From: Daejeonella sp.
GTDB taxonomy: Bacteria; Bacteroidota; Bacteroidia; Sphingobacteriales; Sphingobacteriaceae
DNA: 64,000 nt
Assembly: GCF_030684675.1 (NCBI RefSeq)
Contig: NZ_JAUXXZ010000059.1
Location: 108,378-172,377 of the forward strand
Reading direction: 5' to 3'
Numbering within the stretch: the stretch's first letter is position 1; each line of letters begins with the position of its first letter. Both the position numbers and the translations under genes were made by a program. Positions 24,350 through 33,818 of the stretch are shown here, piece after piece. Below the pieces are notes generated by a model. The model made no database searches, was not told where the DNA came from, and worked only from the letters and a program-made list of their open reading frames with translations.

Positions 24350-24383
24350 TTAAAACTGAGCTAACATTCAGATCCTATTTTTG
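24350..24383 (+). promoter_or_regulatory. Promoter of the surface lipoprotein gene
   Basis: TATTTTTG (24376-24383) is preceded by CTAACA (24361-24366, 9 nt upstream) and TTAAAA (24350-24355), 11 bp apart. The 9-nt spacing from repeat to -7 box equals that at the TonB receptor promoter. Confidence 0.5.
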
Positions 24384-24405
24384 TAATAAATAAAAAGAAA
24401 ATAAT

Positions 24406-25785
24406 ATGAAATCATTGAAATTTAACGCTTTAATTCTCGCAGTAGCTATTTTAGCTGCTTCATGTCAAAAGAATTCTGAACCGGATCCCATTAATCCTAA
24501 TGCTAAACAAACGCTAACTCTCCAAAATGGAGCAGTAATAACTGGGGTATATAAGAATACAATTCTGAATATCCCTGAAGGTAATTTTACCCTGAAAGGA
24601 TACGTTTATTTTGAAGATGGTAGTGAAATTAACATTGCTGCAGGTGCAACTATAAAAAGTGATGTTTCTGATAAAGGAGCCTTAATTATTGAAAGAGGTG
24701 CAAAGATTAATGCAATAGGTACTGCTGCAAAACCAATTGTTTTCACTTCAGGTAAAGCTGTTGGACAACGTAATCCAGGCGATTGGGGTGGTATTATTGT
24801 TTTAGGAAAAGCAAAAACTAATCGTTCTACTGAACCTACTATTGAAGGTGGTGTTGGTAAAAACTTTGGTGGTACTGTCGATAATGACAACTCAGGTACT
24901 ATTAAATATGTACGTATTGAATTCGCAGGTATTGCTTCTCAGCCAAACTCTGAGATCAATGGTCTGACTTTGGGTGGTGTAGGTTCTGGTACTACTATCG
25001 AGTACGTTCAGGTTGCCTATGGTAATGATGATGCATTCGAAATCTTTGGTGGAACTGTAAATGCAAAATATTTAGTTGCATATGCTACTGCTGATGATGA
25101 TTTTGACTTTGACTTTGGATACTCTGGAAGAATTCAATTTGGAGTTGCATTAAGAGACCCATCGGTAGTTGACCCTGGAGATGCAGGTAATGGTGTCGAA
25201 TGTGATAACGACGGAACCGGGACCAATGCAACACCTGCAACCCGTCCGGTACTTTCAAACTTTACTTTTGTAGGTCCGAATGTTGATAATACAGCATCAA
25301 AGAACCATAATTATGCAAACCGTTTCAGAAGAGCTACGAATTTTGTGCTGAATAATTCAGTATTAATTGGCTGGATGAAAGGTGGTTTATCTTTGGAGTC
25401 TGATGCTACCTACAGTAGTTTTGTTGGTCCTACCATAACTTCAGAATTCAAAAACAATTTAATTCATGCAAATGCTTCAACTTATAGAATCGGATCAGTG
25501 GCGGTTGCTGGTGCAACGGATGTTGCTGTAAAAGCTAAAGCTGAAGGTAGCGCAACAATCACACTTGCAGCAGCCGCAGATGCTAAACTTACAGATCCTT
25601 TTAACTTATCCTCACCAAACATGCTTCCTGCTTCAGGTTCACCTGCATTAACAGGGGCTGCATTTGCCGGTGATCTTACAAATACATTCTTTACCAGTAC
25701 TACATATCGTGGTGCATTTAGTACTACAAACTGGATGGCAGGATGGACAAGTTTTAACTTTACAAAAGGCGCGAGCGGATATTAA
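24406..25785 (+). CDS. Putative surface lipoprotein with beta-helix-like repeats
   Basis: 459 aa. Signal peptide with lipobox ILAASC (Cys near 20), followed by QKNSEPDP. The middle region is rich in G, D, N and T with short repeated strands (GSEINIAAGATIKSD, GALIIERGAKINAIG, NGLTLGGVGSGTTIEYV) and an acidic DDDFDFDFGYSG segment near residue 226, resembling a right-handed parallel beta helix with possible metal-binding loops. I recognise no catalytic motif. Paired with the upstream TonB receptor, it may capture a ligand for import. The codons of the N-terminal half are strongly AT-rich, as in highly expressed genes here. Confidence 0.7.
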   Translation: MKSLKFNALILAVAILAASCQKNSEPDPINPNAKQTLTLQNGAVITGVYKNTILNIPEGNFTLKGYVYFEDGSEINIAAGATIKSDVSDKGALIIERGAKINAIGTAAKPIVFTSGKAVGQRNPGDWGGIIVLGKAKTNRSTEPTIEGGVGKNFGGTVDNDNSGTIKYVRIEFAGIASQPNSEINGLTLGGVGSGTTIEYVQVAYGNDDAFEIFGGTVNAKYLVAYATADDDFDFDFGYSGRIQFGVALRDPSVVDPGDAGNGVECDNDGTGTNATPATRPVLSNFTFVGPNVDNTASKNHNYANRFRRATNFVLNNSVLIGWMKGGLSLESDATYSSFVGPTITSEFKNNLIHANASTYRIGSVAVAGATDVAVKAKAEGSATITLAAAADAKLTDPFNLSSPNMLPASGSPALTGAAFAGDLTNTFFTSTTYRGAFSTTNWMAGWTSFNFTKGASGY

Positions 25786-25806
25786 TATTCCCTGGCCTGA
25801 AATAAT

Positions 25807-25837
25807 AAAAAATACCTGCCTATGGCGGGTATTTTTT
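25807..25837 (+). terminator. Terminator of the lipoprotein gene
   Basis: A 14-bp stem (AAAAAATACCTGCC with GGCGGGTATTTTTT, one T-G pair), TAT loop and T run. Its symmetric A/T arms could also serve the convergent gene ending at 25859. Confidence 0.85.
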
Positions 25838-25858
25838 ATTTAGAGAATTTCTGTTCGA

Positions 25859-27070
25859 TTATTTACCTTCTGAAGGATTATACTGATAGACAACCTCGTA
25901 GTTCAGGCCTTCCAGATTTGCAGCAATTTGTCCTATCCTTAAATCCCTGTTCTGTGGAGTAGGCTCGCAAACCGAATATTTTTGGCCTTTATAGATAATT
26001 GATTTCCCCTGGGCTTTGTCGAACTGTACCGCCATACTGATATGTGTGGGATACAGTAATGCAATCATGGGGAGATTATATATTTCCTTAACCAGGTAGA
26101 AGAATAGGGCGGCACGATCATCACAATCACTATACTTTGAGAACAAGGTTTGTTCAGGTGAAAGACGTTTCTCTTTTCCAAAATTGTTCTCATCCGTCTG
26201 ATATAGAAAGGCATACCTCGTAAAACGCATCAGATAATCAACCCCTTTTTTCTGACTCATTCCTTCAATATTTTTTCTCAATATCGGGATCAGGGAGTGG
26301 TAGGTTTCACGGCTTAATGGGATATTGAAATAAGACTCAAAATCAACTCCAGGGTAATTTTTAAAAATGTTTTCAACTTCAGGGTTTAATTTAACCTGGA
26401 AGTGATAGGGTCTGGACCGGTAGCTGAATTGAATTTCTTTTTCATTATAGGATTCCGGCTTGAAGTCGGGCATTCGGGTTACTTTATAGGAAAATGAGTT
26501 CCTGGCCTCCGGAATATCCACATTGACAGGGTAGACCTTGTCTTTCTCGAAATCTATTTTGCCATAATCATGGTAATTGAGGCACATATATTTATAACCA
26601 TCCAGGCTGAAAAAGGGTATATCATTGATGTTTTCGTCGTTTCTGACATAGAATATGATACGGTTATTTCCGATGGAAAGCCTGGCATCATAACCCGACT
26701 TGCTCAGTAAAAACCATTTATACAGGGTATACCGGTGATAATTTTCAGCCTTTGGACTTATCTGCTGAGCAGTTTTACGAATGAGCTGATAATAGATCCA
26801 GTCATTTAACTGATGCTTTTCCTTATAAGCAAGCAATGAATTCAATATAGATTGATATTTGCTTTGGTTTAACTTATGGTAAAAAATCTGAACTGAAGTT
26901 GCAGAAAGAGGGTCTGAAAAATCAATTTCTGATCCGGGATCTAATTCGAAATTGAAGGTTCCACTGTAGAATTCAAAGCTGAAATTATTGGCCATAACCC
27001 TGCCTGAAGATACACTCAGGAAGAGTATCAGGAGCAGTTTAAAGCTTAATTTAGCAGCAGAGGAATTCAT
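25859..27070 (-). CDS. Secreted transglutaminase-like protein
   Basis: 403 aa. Signal peptide (1-27, ending RVMA), an uncharacterised N-terminal half, then a papain-like/transglutaminase core in the C-terminal third. The candidate triad is Cys in YSDCDDRAALFFYLV near residue 318, His in YPTHISMAV near 346, and Asp/Glu in VCEPTPQNRDL near 376. CDDRA followed by a helix is the usual nucleophile environment in bacterial transglutaminase-like proteins. Likely periplasmic; substrate unknown. A TTAACATT/AATGTTAA inverted repeat lies just upstream. Confidence 0.7.
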   Translation of the reverse strand: MNSSAAKLSFKLLLILFLSVSSGRVMANNFSFEFYSGTFNFELDPGSEIDFSDPLSATSVQIFYHKLNQSKYQSILNSLLAYKEKHQLNDWIYYQLIRKTAQQISPKAENYHRYTLYKWFLLSKSGYDARLSIGNNRIIFYVRNDENINDIPFFSLDGYKYMCLNYHDYGKIDFEKDKVYPVNVDIPEARNSFSYKVTRMPDFKPESYNEKEIQFSYRSRPYHFQVKLNPEVENIFKNYPGVDFESYFNIPLSRETYHSLIPILRKNIEGMSQKKGVDYLMRFTRYAFLYQTDENNFGKEKRLSPEQTLFSKYSDCDDRAALFFYLVKEIYNLPMIALLYPTHISMAVQFDKAQGKSIIYKGQKYSVCEPTPQNRDLRIGQIAANLEGLNYEVVYQYNPSEGK

Positions 27071-27081
27071 TTATTAATTAC

Positions 27082-27113
27082 TTAACATTAAATTTACATA
27101 GAAATAATGTTAA
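27082..27113. repeat. TTAACATT / AATGTTAA inverted repeat
   Basis: Perfect 8-bp arms (27082-27089 and 27106-27113), 16 bp apart, in the 53-bp gap between the two minus-strand genes. Could be a weak terminator of the acyltransferase gene or an operator for the transglutaminase-like gene. The arm contains TTAACA, as at the TonB promoter. Confidence 0.4.
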
Positions 27114-27123
27114 ATTAATATAC

Positions 27124-28887
27124 TTATCCTTCTTTATCGAAATTTTTACTCAGTTTTTCCAGCATTTCTTCCGGAATCTTCCTAAGATCTACTACTAAAA
27201 AACCATCCAGGCAGTCAGAAAATTTAGGGTCAATATTGAAACTAATTAGCTTTGCATTTAAGGCCAGATACTGTCTTAGTAATACAGGAACCTTCATATG
27301 AGAGCTTTCAATCTCTGAGATCAGGCTGTCCAGGTTTTTAAGTGATTCATGTGATTCCAGCAGTAGATCTTTATCAATTTTTGAAAAATCAAGTTTGAAC
27401 TTTTTGCGGGGTCTGATATATTCTGCCAGTTCATGGTCAAAGTGATTTTTATTGATAAAATCAACAATAAGCGATTTGGATAGTCTGGAAAAGTTATTAC
27501 TTATACTTACTGGACCTATAAGGTATCGATATTGTGGGTTTTCAATCAGATACTTCAAAATTCCCTTCCAGAGGAGGAATAAGGGCAGTGGTTTTTGCTG
27601 GTATTCTTTACGTATCCAGGATCTGCCTAACTCCAGACTTTGTTGTAATACTGGGTAAAATTCATCCCTGATTTTAAAAAGTTCATTGAGATAAAAGCCT
27701 CTTTTTCCGAAACTGTAGAAGATTTCATCACCTTTTCCAATTCGGTAGGCACCGACAATCATTTTACTTTCTTTATCCCAGATAAATAAATGATTGTAAT
27801 AAATATCGTATTCATCTAAATCTGTGGGCTTATTGGTGCCCTCTCCAACTTCCCTGAAAGTAATTTCCCGGAGTCTGCCAATTTCCTGAATGATATTAGG
27901 TAGAGCTGAACAAGGGGAAATATAAATCTCATAATTCTTTTCTGTCCAGATCTTGTATTCAACGAGGGTTTCTACTTCTTTTTCAAGTTTCTGATTATCA
28001 ATTGCTTGGATAATCGCTTGCGGTATTTTTTTTACCTTGAAAATATTGCGGGGGTTAAATATATTTCGTTGATTTTCAAGTCCCGCACCCAAAGCATAAG
28101 TTTTAGCCCTTAGGAAATCGAGTAATTTTGCGGGGTTTTGCTGATAATTCAGATCGGAAGGTAGGATTGCTTTCCCAATTCTAAGCCTGATGCTGTGTCC
28201 GCGCTTATTAAAAAGCTCTGAGGGTAATTTTGCAGTTCTTAAAGTGGGATGGATATAGCTAAGCAGATTGAAGAGAAGTCCGTTATTGCCATGAAAATAA
28301 ATTGGTACAACCGGCACATTCGCTTTGGCGATCAGTTTTCCAACCACAGGATGCCATAACTTGTCTGTGACCTGCTGGGTATCAGCCTTGAATGTTGAAA
28401 CCTCACCCGCCGGAAATATCCCGATAGGGGTACCTGATCGAAGCAATTCCAGGCTTTGTTTGATACCACTGATGCTGGATGAATGTTCAATTGTTTCGAA
28501 AGGATTTACAGCGATGAAGTGCTCACTTAGATTTGGAATTTTTTTCAACAAAAAATTAGCCATTAGTTTGGAATCCGGCCTCATCATGAACATGATTTTC
28601 AATAAAATAAGTCCTTCAATTCCTCCATATGGGTGATTAGCAATAGCAATAAAAGCGCCATTTTTGGGTATGTTTTTAAGTTCTTTTTCATCAAACTCAA
28701 CCTTTATCCCAATAACCTGCAGTATTTTATCTATGAAGCTTATTCCGGTAAGATGCTCGGCTTTTTGAAAGACTTTATTAACCTCATTAATTTTCATCAC
28801 TTCCATTAAAATGGAAGCCAATCCCGGCATGTATATTTTGTTGAGTTTGGCCGCCCTGGAAAATTCTTCTTTTGTAATAATTTTCAT
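27124..28887 (-). CDS. olsF: Bifunctional acyltransferase, OlsF-type aminolipid synthase
   Basis: 587 aa in two parts. The N-terminal half (about 40-270) is a PlsC-like O-acyltransferase with NHPYGGIEG at 84-92 and the GIFPAGEVST motif near 157. The C-terminal half (about 310-580) is a GNAT/OlsB-like N-acyltransferase with GAYRIGKGDEIFY near 375 and LELGRSWIRKEYQ near 417. This is the OlsF arrangement known from Serratia and Flavobacterium for ornithine-lipid synthesis, and equals a GlsA-GlsB fusion for glycine lipids in Bacteroides. The acyl motif has E where most PlsC-like proteins have D. The amino-acid head group cannot be read from sequence. Confidence 0.82.
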   Translation of the reverse strand: MKIITKEEFSRAAKLNKIYMPGLASILMEVMKINEVNKVFQKAEHLTGISFIDKILQVIGIKVEFDEKELKNIPKNGAFIAIANHPYGGIEGLILLKIMFMMRPDSKLMANFLLKKIPNLSEHFIAVNPFETIEHSSSISGIKQSLELLRSGTPIGIFPAGEVSTFKADTQQVTDKLWHPVVGKLIAKANVPVVPIYFHGNNGLLFNLLSYIHPTLRTAKLPSELFNKRGHSIRLRIGKAILPSDLNYQQNPAKLLDFLRAKTYALGAGLENQRNIFNPRNIFKVKKIPQAIIQAIDNQKLEKEVETLVEYKIWTEKNYEIYISPCSALPNIIQEIGRLREITFREVGEGTNKPTDLDEYDIYYNHLFIWDKESKMIVGAYRIGKGDEIFYSFGKRGFYLNELFKIRDEFYPVLQQSLELGRSWIRKEYQQKPLPLFLLWKGILKYLIENPQYRYLIGPVSISNNFSRLSKSLIVDFINKNHFDHELAEYIRPRKKFKLDFSKIDKDLLLESHESLKNLDSLISEIESSHMKVPVLLRQYLALNAKLISFNIDPKFSDCLDGFLVVDLRKIPEEMLEKLSKNFDKEG

Positions 28888-29118
28888 TTGAAAACCGATG
28901 GGATTGTTCAGATTTGAATTTCAATTCAACCTCAATGTACTGATTTATTAATAGATTTTTTTGCAAATATCTGGAATCCGGACTTAGTAAATTAAAATAT
29001 TTGAATTACTTTTATGTTAAATCTGTGCCTTATATGATCCCCCAATACCGTTAAATATCATCACGGTAATCTAAAGCAATGCAGATCTATAATTGCTTTT
29101 GTCGATTTATATCAGGCC

Positions 29119-30048
29119 ATGTATCGTTTCAAAAATCTGCTCAGATCATACTTTAGTTTTTCTAAAAAGGAATTGAACGGAATTTTTGTGCTCTTTATTC
29201 TGATGGGGCTTGTTTTAATAATTCCTTATCTATATCCTTTGTTTGTTAAAGATGAGAAATATGATCTTGAGAGCTTTAGGATTGAGGCAGAGCGGTTCAG
29301 AGCATCAGCTGCAAAAAGGGAAATGGAACAAAAGAAGGGCAGGAGTGATCCGGAGCTGAGCTTGGTCAAGCCAGTGTATTTTGAGTTCGATCCCAACGGA
29401 CTCAGTAATCAGCATTGGTTACAGCTTGGATTGTCAGTTAAGCAGATCAGGGTAATTCGAAACTTTGAGTTGAAAGGTGGCAGGTTTTTCAAAAAGGAGG
29501 ATTTAAAACGAATTTATTCAATCTCTGAAAAACAGTATAAAATACTCGAACCTTTTGTGCTGATTAATAATAACAATTCTCAGAAAGATTCAAAGAGTTT
29601 CACGACAAATTATAAGCCGGCAGGCATTCCGTTCCGCACCAGTACATCCATTATTGAATTGAACTCTGCAGATTCTCTGGAACTTGAAAGTGTTCGTGGG
29701 ATAGGTCCGGCATTTGCCTCAAGAATAATCCGTTTCCGGAAGCGTTTGGGGGGCTTTTACCGCAAAGAACAATTGCTGGAAGTATATGGAATGGATTCTG
29801 TGAAATATAATCAGTTAAAAGATTTGATTCAGGTAAATGGCGAATTAATCATCAAGATTAATCTGAATACATTTACTTTTGAAGAAATCAAAAGGCATCC
29901 TTATTTGACTTATAAACAGATGAATGCTATCATTCAGTATCGTTCACAACATGGATCATTTAGATCTATTGATGATTTAATGAAAATTGCCATCTTGAAT
30001 GAGGAAATTATACGTAAAATTGAGCCATACATTGTTTTAAGTCCATGA
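29119..30048 (+). CDS. Helix-hairpin-helix (ComEA-like) membrane-anchored protein
   Basis: 309 aa. One N-terminal TM (about 20-42) is followed by three helix-hairpin-helix segments: around 105-150 (VKQIRVIRNFELKGGRF), 178-235 (ELNSADSLELESVRGIGPAFASRI) and 245-305 (LNTFTFEEIKRHPYLTYKQ). ComEA-like proteins bind DNA without sequence preference; in Gram-negatives ComEA pulls DNA into the periplasm. The TM orientation would place the domains outside the cytoplasm. The last 4 bp overlap apt. Competence is only inferred. Confidence 0.82.
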   Translation: MYRFKNLLRSYFSFSKKELNGIFVLFILMGLVLIIPYLYPLFVKDEKYDLESFRIEAERFRASAAKREMEQKKGRSDPELSLVKPVYFEFDPNGLSNQHWLQLGLSVKQIRVIRNFELKGGRFFKKEDLKRIYSISEKQYKILEPFVLINNNNSQKDSKSFTTNYKPAGIPFRTSTSIIELNSADSLELESVRGIGPAFASRIIRFRKRLGGFYRKEQLLEVYGMDSVKYNQLKDLIQVNGELIIKINLNTFTFEEIKRHPYLTYKQMNAIIQYRSQHGSFRSIDDLMKIAILNEEIIRKIEPYIVLSP

Positions 30049-30575
30049 TTAGTACTAAACTCGAAAATGCCATAAGAGATATTGCCGATTTTCCGAAGCC
30101 CGGTATTGTTTTTAAAGACATAACACCGATATTGAAGGATGCCTGTCTTTGCGGGGAAGTAATTGATGAATTTGTGAACCGGCTGGATGGTATTCAGATC
30201 GATGTAATTGCCGGTATCGAAAGCAGGGGCTTTTTATTCGGGCTGATGCTTGCCAACAGGTTGGGCATTCCCTTCGTGCCAATCAGAAAGAAAGGTAAAC
30301 TGCCTTTCAAGACTGTAGAGGAGCCCTGTGAGCTTGAGTATGGATCAGCAATTCTGGAATTACATACGGATGCAATTTATCCCGGGCAAAGAGTGCTGAT
30401 ACATGATGATCTGCTTGCAACAGGCGGAACTGTGAGTGCTGCGACACGTCTGGTTCAAAAATTAAAAGGGGAGGTTGCCGGCTATGCTTTTGTGATCAGC
30501 CTTGATTTTCTTAATGCCAGGGAAAAGCTGGAAGTAGTTTCCGAAAATATTATCACATTGGTTTCCTGTAAATAA
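30045..30575 (+). CDS. apt: Adenine phosphoribosyltransferase
   Basis: 176 aa. The PRPP-binding loop is LIHDDLLATGGT near residue 120, the family start is IRDIADFPKPGIVFKDITP, and ESRGFLFG near 63 is conserved. Converts adenine plus PRPP to AMP in purine salvage. Its ATG overlaps the stop of the helix-hairpin-helix gene (ATGA), so the two are co-translated. The pairing of DNA uptake and purine salvage would make sense if DNA is used as a nutrient, an inference. Confidence 0.96.
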   Translation: MISTKLENAIRDIADFPKPGIVFKDITPILKDACLCGEVIDEFVNRLDGIQIDVIAGIESRGFLFGLMLANRLGIPFVPIRKKGKLPFKTVEEPCELEYGSAILELHTDAIYPGQRVLIHDDLLATGGTVSAATRLVQKLKGEVAGYAFVISLDFLNAREKLEVVSENIITLVSCK

Positions 30576-30712
30576 TTTCTGACGAAGTACTATTATAGCT
30601 GTATCCCCTAAATATTTGAACCGGGAACCGCTTTGTTCTGTTCTCAATTCAATTTTTTCAGACTGAAAAGGGTACTATAATTGCTATACTTGTAAACTAA
30701 CCAAATTATTTT

Positions 30713-31885
30713 ATGCAATCAATTATAGCACCCGAATCAGCCGGGATGAATTTCAGTTTATCTGAAAATCAGCAGATGATCATTACCATGGTACGTGATT
30801 TTGCCGAAAAGCATATCCGTCCGCATGTTATGGAATGGGATGAAGCCCAAACCTTTCCGTTAGAAACGTTCAAAAAATTAGGTGAACTGGGGTTGATGGG
30901 AGTCCTTGTTCCAGAAGAATATGGCGGTTCCGGATTGAGCTATTTCGAGTACGTAAGTATCATAACTGAAATTTCAAAAGTCTGCGGATCGATCGGACTT
31001 TCTGTTGCAGCACATAATTCTTTATGCACCGGACACATTCTTGCTTTTGCCAATGACGAACAAAAGCTTCGTTGGCTTCCAAAACTGGCAACAGCAGAAT
31101 GGATAGGTGCATGGGGATTGACTGAAGCCAATACCGGTTCAGATGCCATGGGTATGAATACTACGGCAGTTCTTGATGGTGATCATTATATCGTAAATGG
31201 CTCCAAGAACTGGATAACACATGGTAAATCAGGGAATGTTGCCGTTGTGATGGTTAGAACCGGAGAAAAGGGCGATTCTAAAGGAATTTCAGCACTCGTT
31301 ATTGAGAAGGGAACTCCCGGTTTTACACATGGTAAGAAGGAAAACAAGCTTGGAATGAGGGCTTCTGAAACAACCGAGCTCATATTTGATAATTGCCGTG
31401 TTCCGAAAGAAAATCTGCTGGGTAAGGAAGATGAGGGCTTTAAACAGGCTATGTACGTGCTTGATGGAGGAAGGATTTCTATTGCAGCATTATCTTTGGG
31501 TATGGCAAAAGGAGCCCTGCAGGCAGCGGTTTCTTATTCAAAGGAACGCTATCAGTTCGGTCAGCCAATCTCCAGTTTTCAGGGCATTTCATTTAAAATT
31601 GCCGATATGGCGACAGAAGTTGAAGCCGCAGAATTGCTTATCATGCAGGCAGCTGATCTTAAAAATCGTGGAAAAAATGTTACCCGGGAATCTGCTATGG
31701 CAAAATACTTTGCGTCTGAAGTATGTGTCAGAACTGCAACAGAAGCTGTTCAGATTTTTGGGGGATATGGTTATACCAAAGATTTTCCGGTTGAGAAATT
31801 TTACAGGGATTCTAAACTATGTACTATAGGAGAAGGGACTTCCGAAATACAGAAAATAGTTATTGCCAGAGAGATTCTTAAATAA
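30713..31885 (+). CDS. Acyl-CoA dehydrogenase
   Basis: 390 aa from the first ATG. The internal ATG at 30746 ([10 protein letters not shown]) matches the usual family start, so the true protein may be 379 aa. N-terminal helical domain, middle beta domain with [12 protein letters not shown] near residue 143, C-terminal helical domain with [13 protein letters not shown] near 278 and the catalytic-base motif GEGTSEIQ near 375, the Glu position used by short/medium-chain enzymes. FAD enzyme making trans-2-enoyl-CoA in fatty-acid or amino-acid breakdown. A -7-like TATACTTG lies about 30 bp upstream. Confidence 0.93.
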   Translation: MQSIIAPESAGMNFSLSENQQMIITMVRDFAEKHIRPHVMEWDEAQTFPLETFKKLGELGLMGVLVPEEYGGSGLSYFEYVSIITEISKVCGSIGLSVAAHNSLCTGHILAFANDEQKLRWLPKLATAEWIGAWGLTEANTGSDAMGMNTTAVLDGDHYIVNGSKNWITHGKSGNVAVVMVRTGEKGDSKGISALVIEKGTPGFTHGKKENKLGMRASETTELIFDNCRVPKENLLGKEDEGFKQAMYVLDGGRISIAALSLGMAKGALQAAVSYSKERYQFGQPISSFQGISFKIADMATEVEAAELLIMQAADLKNRGKNVTRESAMAKYFASEVCVRTATEAVQIFGGYGYTKDFPVEKFYRDSKLCTIGEGTSEIQKIVIAREILK

Positions 31886-31896
31886 TACATCCGGAT

Positions 31897-31926
31897 TTCA
31901 GGGTCAGCTAAATTACTGGCCCTGAA
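31897..31926 (+). terminator. Hairpin after the acyl-CoA dehydrogenase gene
   Basis: An 11-bp stem (TTCAGGG with CCCTGAA extended by TCAG/CTGG), 8-nt loop, 12 bp after the stop. The T run is short (GGTTTAAT), so terminator strength is uncertain. Confidence 0.55.
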
Positions 31927-32037
31927 CTGGTTTAATAAGGCTCGGAATATTTCTTTTCTGAACCAGTGGAATAAATGCAGGATTTTCATTCCTAAGAAAA
32001 TCTGTTTTCAAAATATTTTCTGCACTTTCACGATTGA

Positions 32038-33385
32038 ATGAACATTGTAATTTTTTTAAAAAGCCTGAATCAGTCTGCCCAGAAAGGTGTGACCGACCCT
32101 ATCGTTAGAGCAAGAATCAACATCCTGTACTATATGATGAGTGTTACAGTTGTTTTCGGGCTGATTCTAACGATTGTTTATATAATCAATGGACCTCCCG
32201 CTCCAATTGATTAGAATAGTGATTGTAATGCTGTCTCTTATCTATGGATTAAGACAGCTAATCCTCTATAATGATTACAGGCCCTCAGCACATATTGTTC
32301 TTATGATCATCAATATGCTGGTGTGGTCGAATATTTTTCTGGTTGCCAATGCTATCAGCATCGTCACCGTTCAATATATTTTGCTTTCAAGTACCATCAG
32401 TTTTTTCTTTCTTAATGCACGCTGGGGAATTGTTTATTCACTAATTTCTTTGTCCCCTATTATTTTATATTTTTCGCTTAATGGTATAAATGATTCAGTT
32501 GCTTTTATAAGTGGTCAGCAGGCAAGTGAACGCGTCTTTATTGCTGTAATGATGTTCAACTTTTTTCAGCTGATCTTCATAAACTATCATTTTATAACGG
32601 GATTTTACCTGGCGCTTTCTCAATTGGAAGAAGCCCGGAATGATGAAGAGGAGTTGAATGAGCAGCTCAGGGCAGCAATTTCAAGGGCTGAAAATTCTTC
32701 CAAAGCAAAGTCGGATTTTCTCTCAACTATGTCGCATGAGTTAAGAACTCCATTAAATTCTGTGATTGGCATGAGCTATGTTTTGCTTGCAGATAAACCC
32801 AGGGAAGATCAGGCAAGAAACCTGGAGGTGCTTCATTTTTCGGCAGAGAGTCTTCTTGCGCTTATCAATGATATACTCGACTTTAATAAGCTTGATTATG
32901 GAAAGCTTGAGATGGAAAAGATTGGCTTTTATCCTGCTGAACTGATTGGCCGGATACATAGTGGTCTGAAATATCAGGCAGATGAAAAGGGACTTTCATT
33001 CAGCCTGGATCTGGATGATAATTTAAGGGATATTGCTGCAATCGGAGATCCTACCAGACTTTTACAGATATTTTTGAACCTTTTACACAGGCATCCAGTA
33101 ACATTACCCGAAAATTCGGGGGTTCCGGCCTTGGTCTGGCAATAACCAAACAGCTTCTTGATCTTCACAGCAGCCATGTTGAGTTAAAAAGTGAAGTTGG
33201 TTTAGGGACTACCTTTAAGTTTGAAATAAAGTATAAAATATATCATAGCCCTAACCGCTTCTGTTGCTAACGATATTTATAATAAAATAAAGCTTGCCGG
33301 ATTAAATGATTATGTGTCAAAGCCTTTTAATCCTACCGAGCTGAAAAACAAATTAATTAACCTGTCAAGGTTAATCTCTAAGTAG
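32038..33385 (+). pseudogene. Decayed hybrid sensor histidine kinase
   Basis: The remnants read in order on one strand but in changing frames. Frame A, 32038-32214: 58 residues with the first TM (MNIVIFLKSLNQSAQ...). Frame B from 32189: further TMs and an intact HisKA domain with phospho-His motif MSHELRTPLNSVIGM, up to GDPTRLLQIFLNLL at about 33087. The ATPase N-box and its following part are missing. From 33067 frame A resumes as DIFEPFTQASSN with GGSGLGLAITK and GTTFKFEIKY. Then, after a second gap, only the receiver C-terminus remains (IIALTASVAND to YVSKPFNPTELK, stop at 33385); the phospho-Asp is absent. The open frame 32189-33145 would give a 318-aa kinase without an ATPase domain. Clearly non-functional as a kinase. 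Confidence 0.88.
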
Positions 33386-33516
33386 GATTTAATTTTTGGC
33401 TAATCATGCTTTGTTAATCTGTCATCCTGAATACCTGGTTCGGGAGGTGTTTATTCTCTTTTAAATAGCGGAACTATTTTTTATTTCTCTAAAATATCAT
33501 TTTTCAATATTTTTTG

Positions 33517-33524
33517 TAGATTTG
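33517..33524 (+). promoter_or_regulatory. rpsU promoter (-7 box)
   Basis: TAGATTTG followed by CAGTCC, identical over 14 bp to the promoter of the tRNA-tuf operon at 35238. It lies downstream of the first in-frame ATG-like codons, confirming the rpsU start at 33558. Confidence 0.65.
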
Positions 33525-33557
33525 CAGTCCAAAACCGAAAGGGGGTATCTGTATATT

Positions 33558-33749
33558 ATGATCATTATTAATGTAAAAGACGGCGAATCATTAGATAAAG
33601 CACTTAAACGCTTTAAAAAGAAATTCGAGAAGACCGGTGTATTAAGAGAACTTCGCAGCCGTCAGGCCTACGAAAAGAAATCAATTACCCGCCGTACTCA
33701 GGTTAAGAAAGCTATTTATAAGCAAGGATTGAACATCGAATCTGTTTAA
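33558..33749 (+). CDS. rpsU: 30S ribosomal protein bS21
   Basis: 63 aa starting MIIINVKDGESLDKALKRFK, highly basic, usual length. In Bacteroidota bS21 helps to hide the anti-Shine-Dalgarno of 16S rRNA, and rpsU translation is known in Flavobacterium to respond to this. Here the leader carries AAAGGGGG ending 13 nt before the ATG, a G-rich stretch that could pair with the anti-SD through a G-U pair but at longer than usual spacing. Single gene with its own promoter; a 15-bp hairpin follows. Confidence 0.95.
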   Translation: MIIINVKDGESLDKALKRFKKKFEKTGVLRELRSRQAYEKKSITRRTQVKKAIYKQGLNIESV

Positions 33750-33773
33750 TTTTTCTTTTTTAGATATATTCAC

Positions 33774-33815
33774 AAACTATTTGTATATTCAATTCGTTGG
33801 ATATGCAAATAGTTT
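33774..33815 (+). terminator. Terminator hairpin of rpsU abutting the xer start
   Basis: A 15-bp stem (33774-33788 with 33801-33815, one T-G pair), 12-nt loop, then TTTTTG. The 3' arm ends 3 bp before the ATG at 33819, so any transcript reading through would hide the recombinase start. Confidence 0.75.
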
Positions 33816-33818
33816 TTG

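Noticed and set aside
28888..29118. Small RNA or riboswitch in the divergent gap between olsF and the HhH gene
   Set aside because: No stable stems or known motif could be found by eye.
32189..33145. 318-aa histidine kinase as an intact gene
   Set aside because: It lacks the ATPase domain. The missing parts continue downstream in other frames, so it is annotated as a pseudogene.
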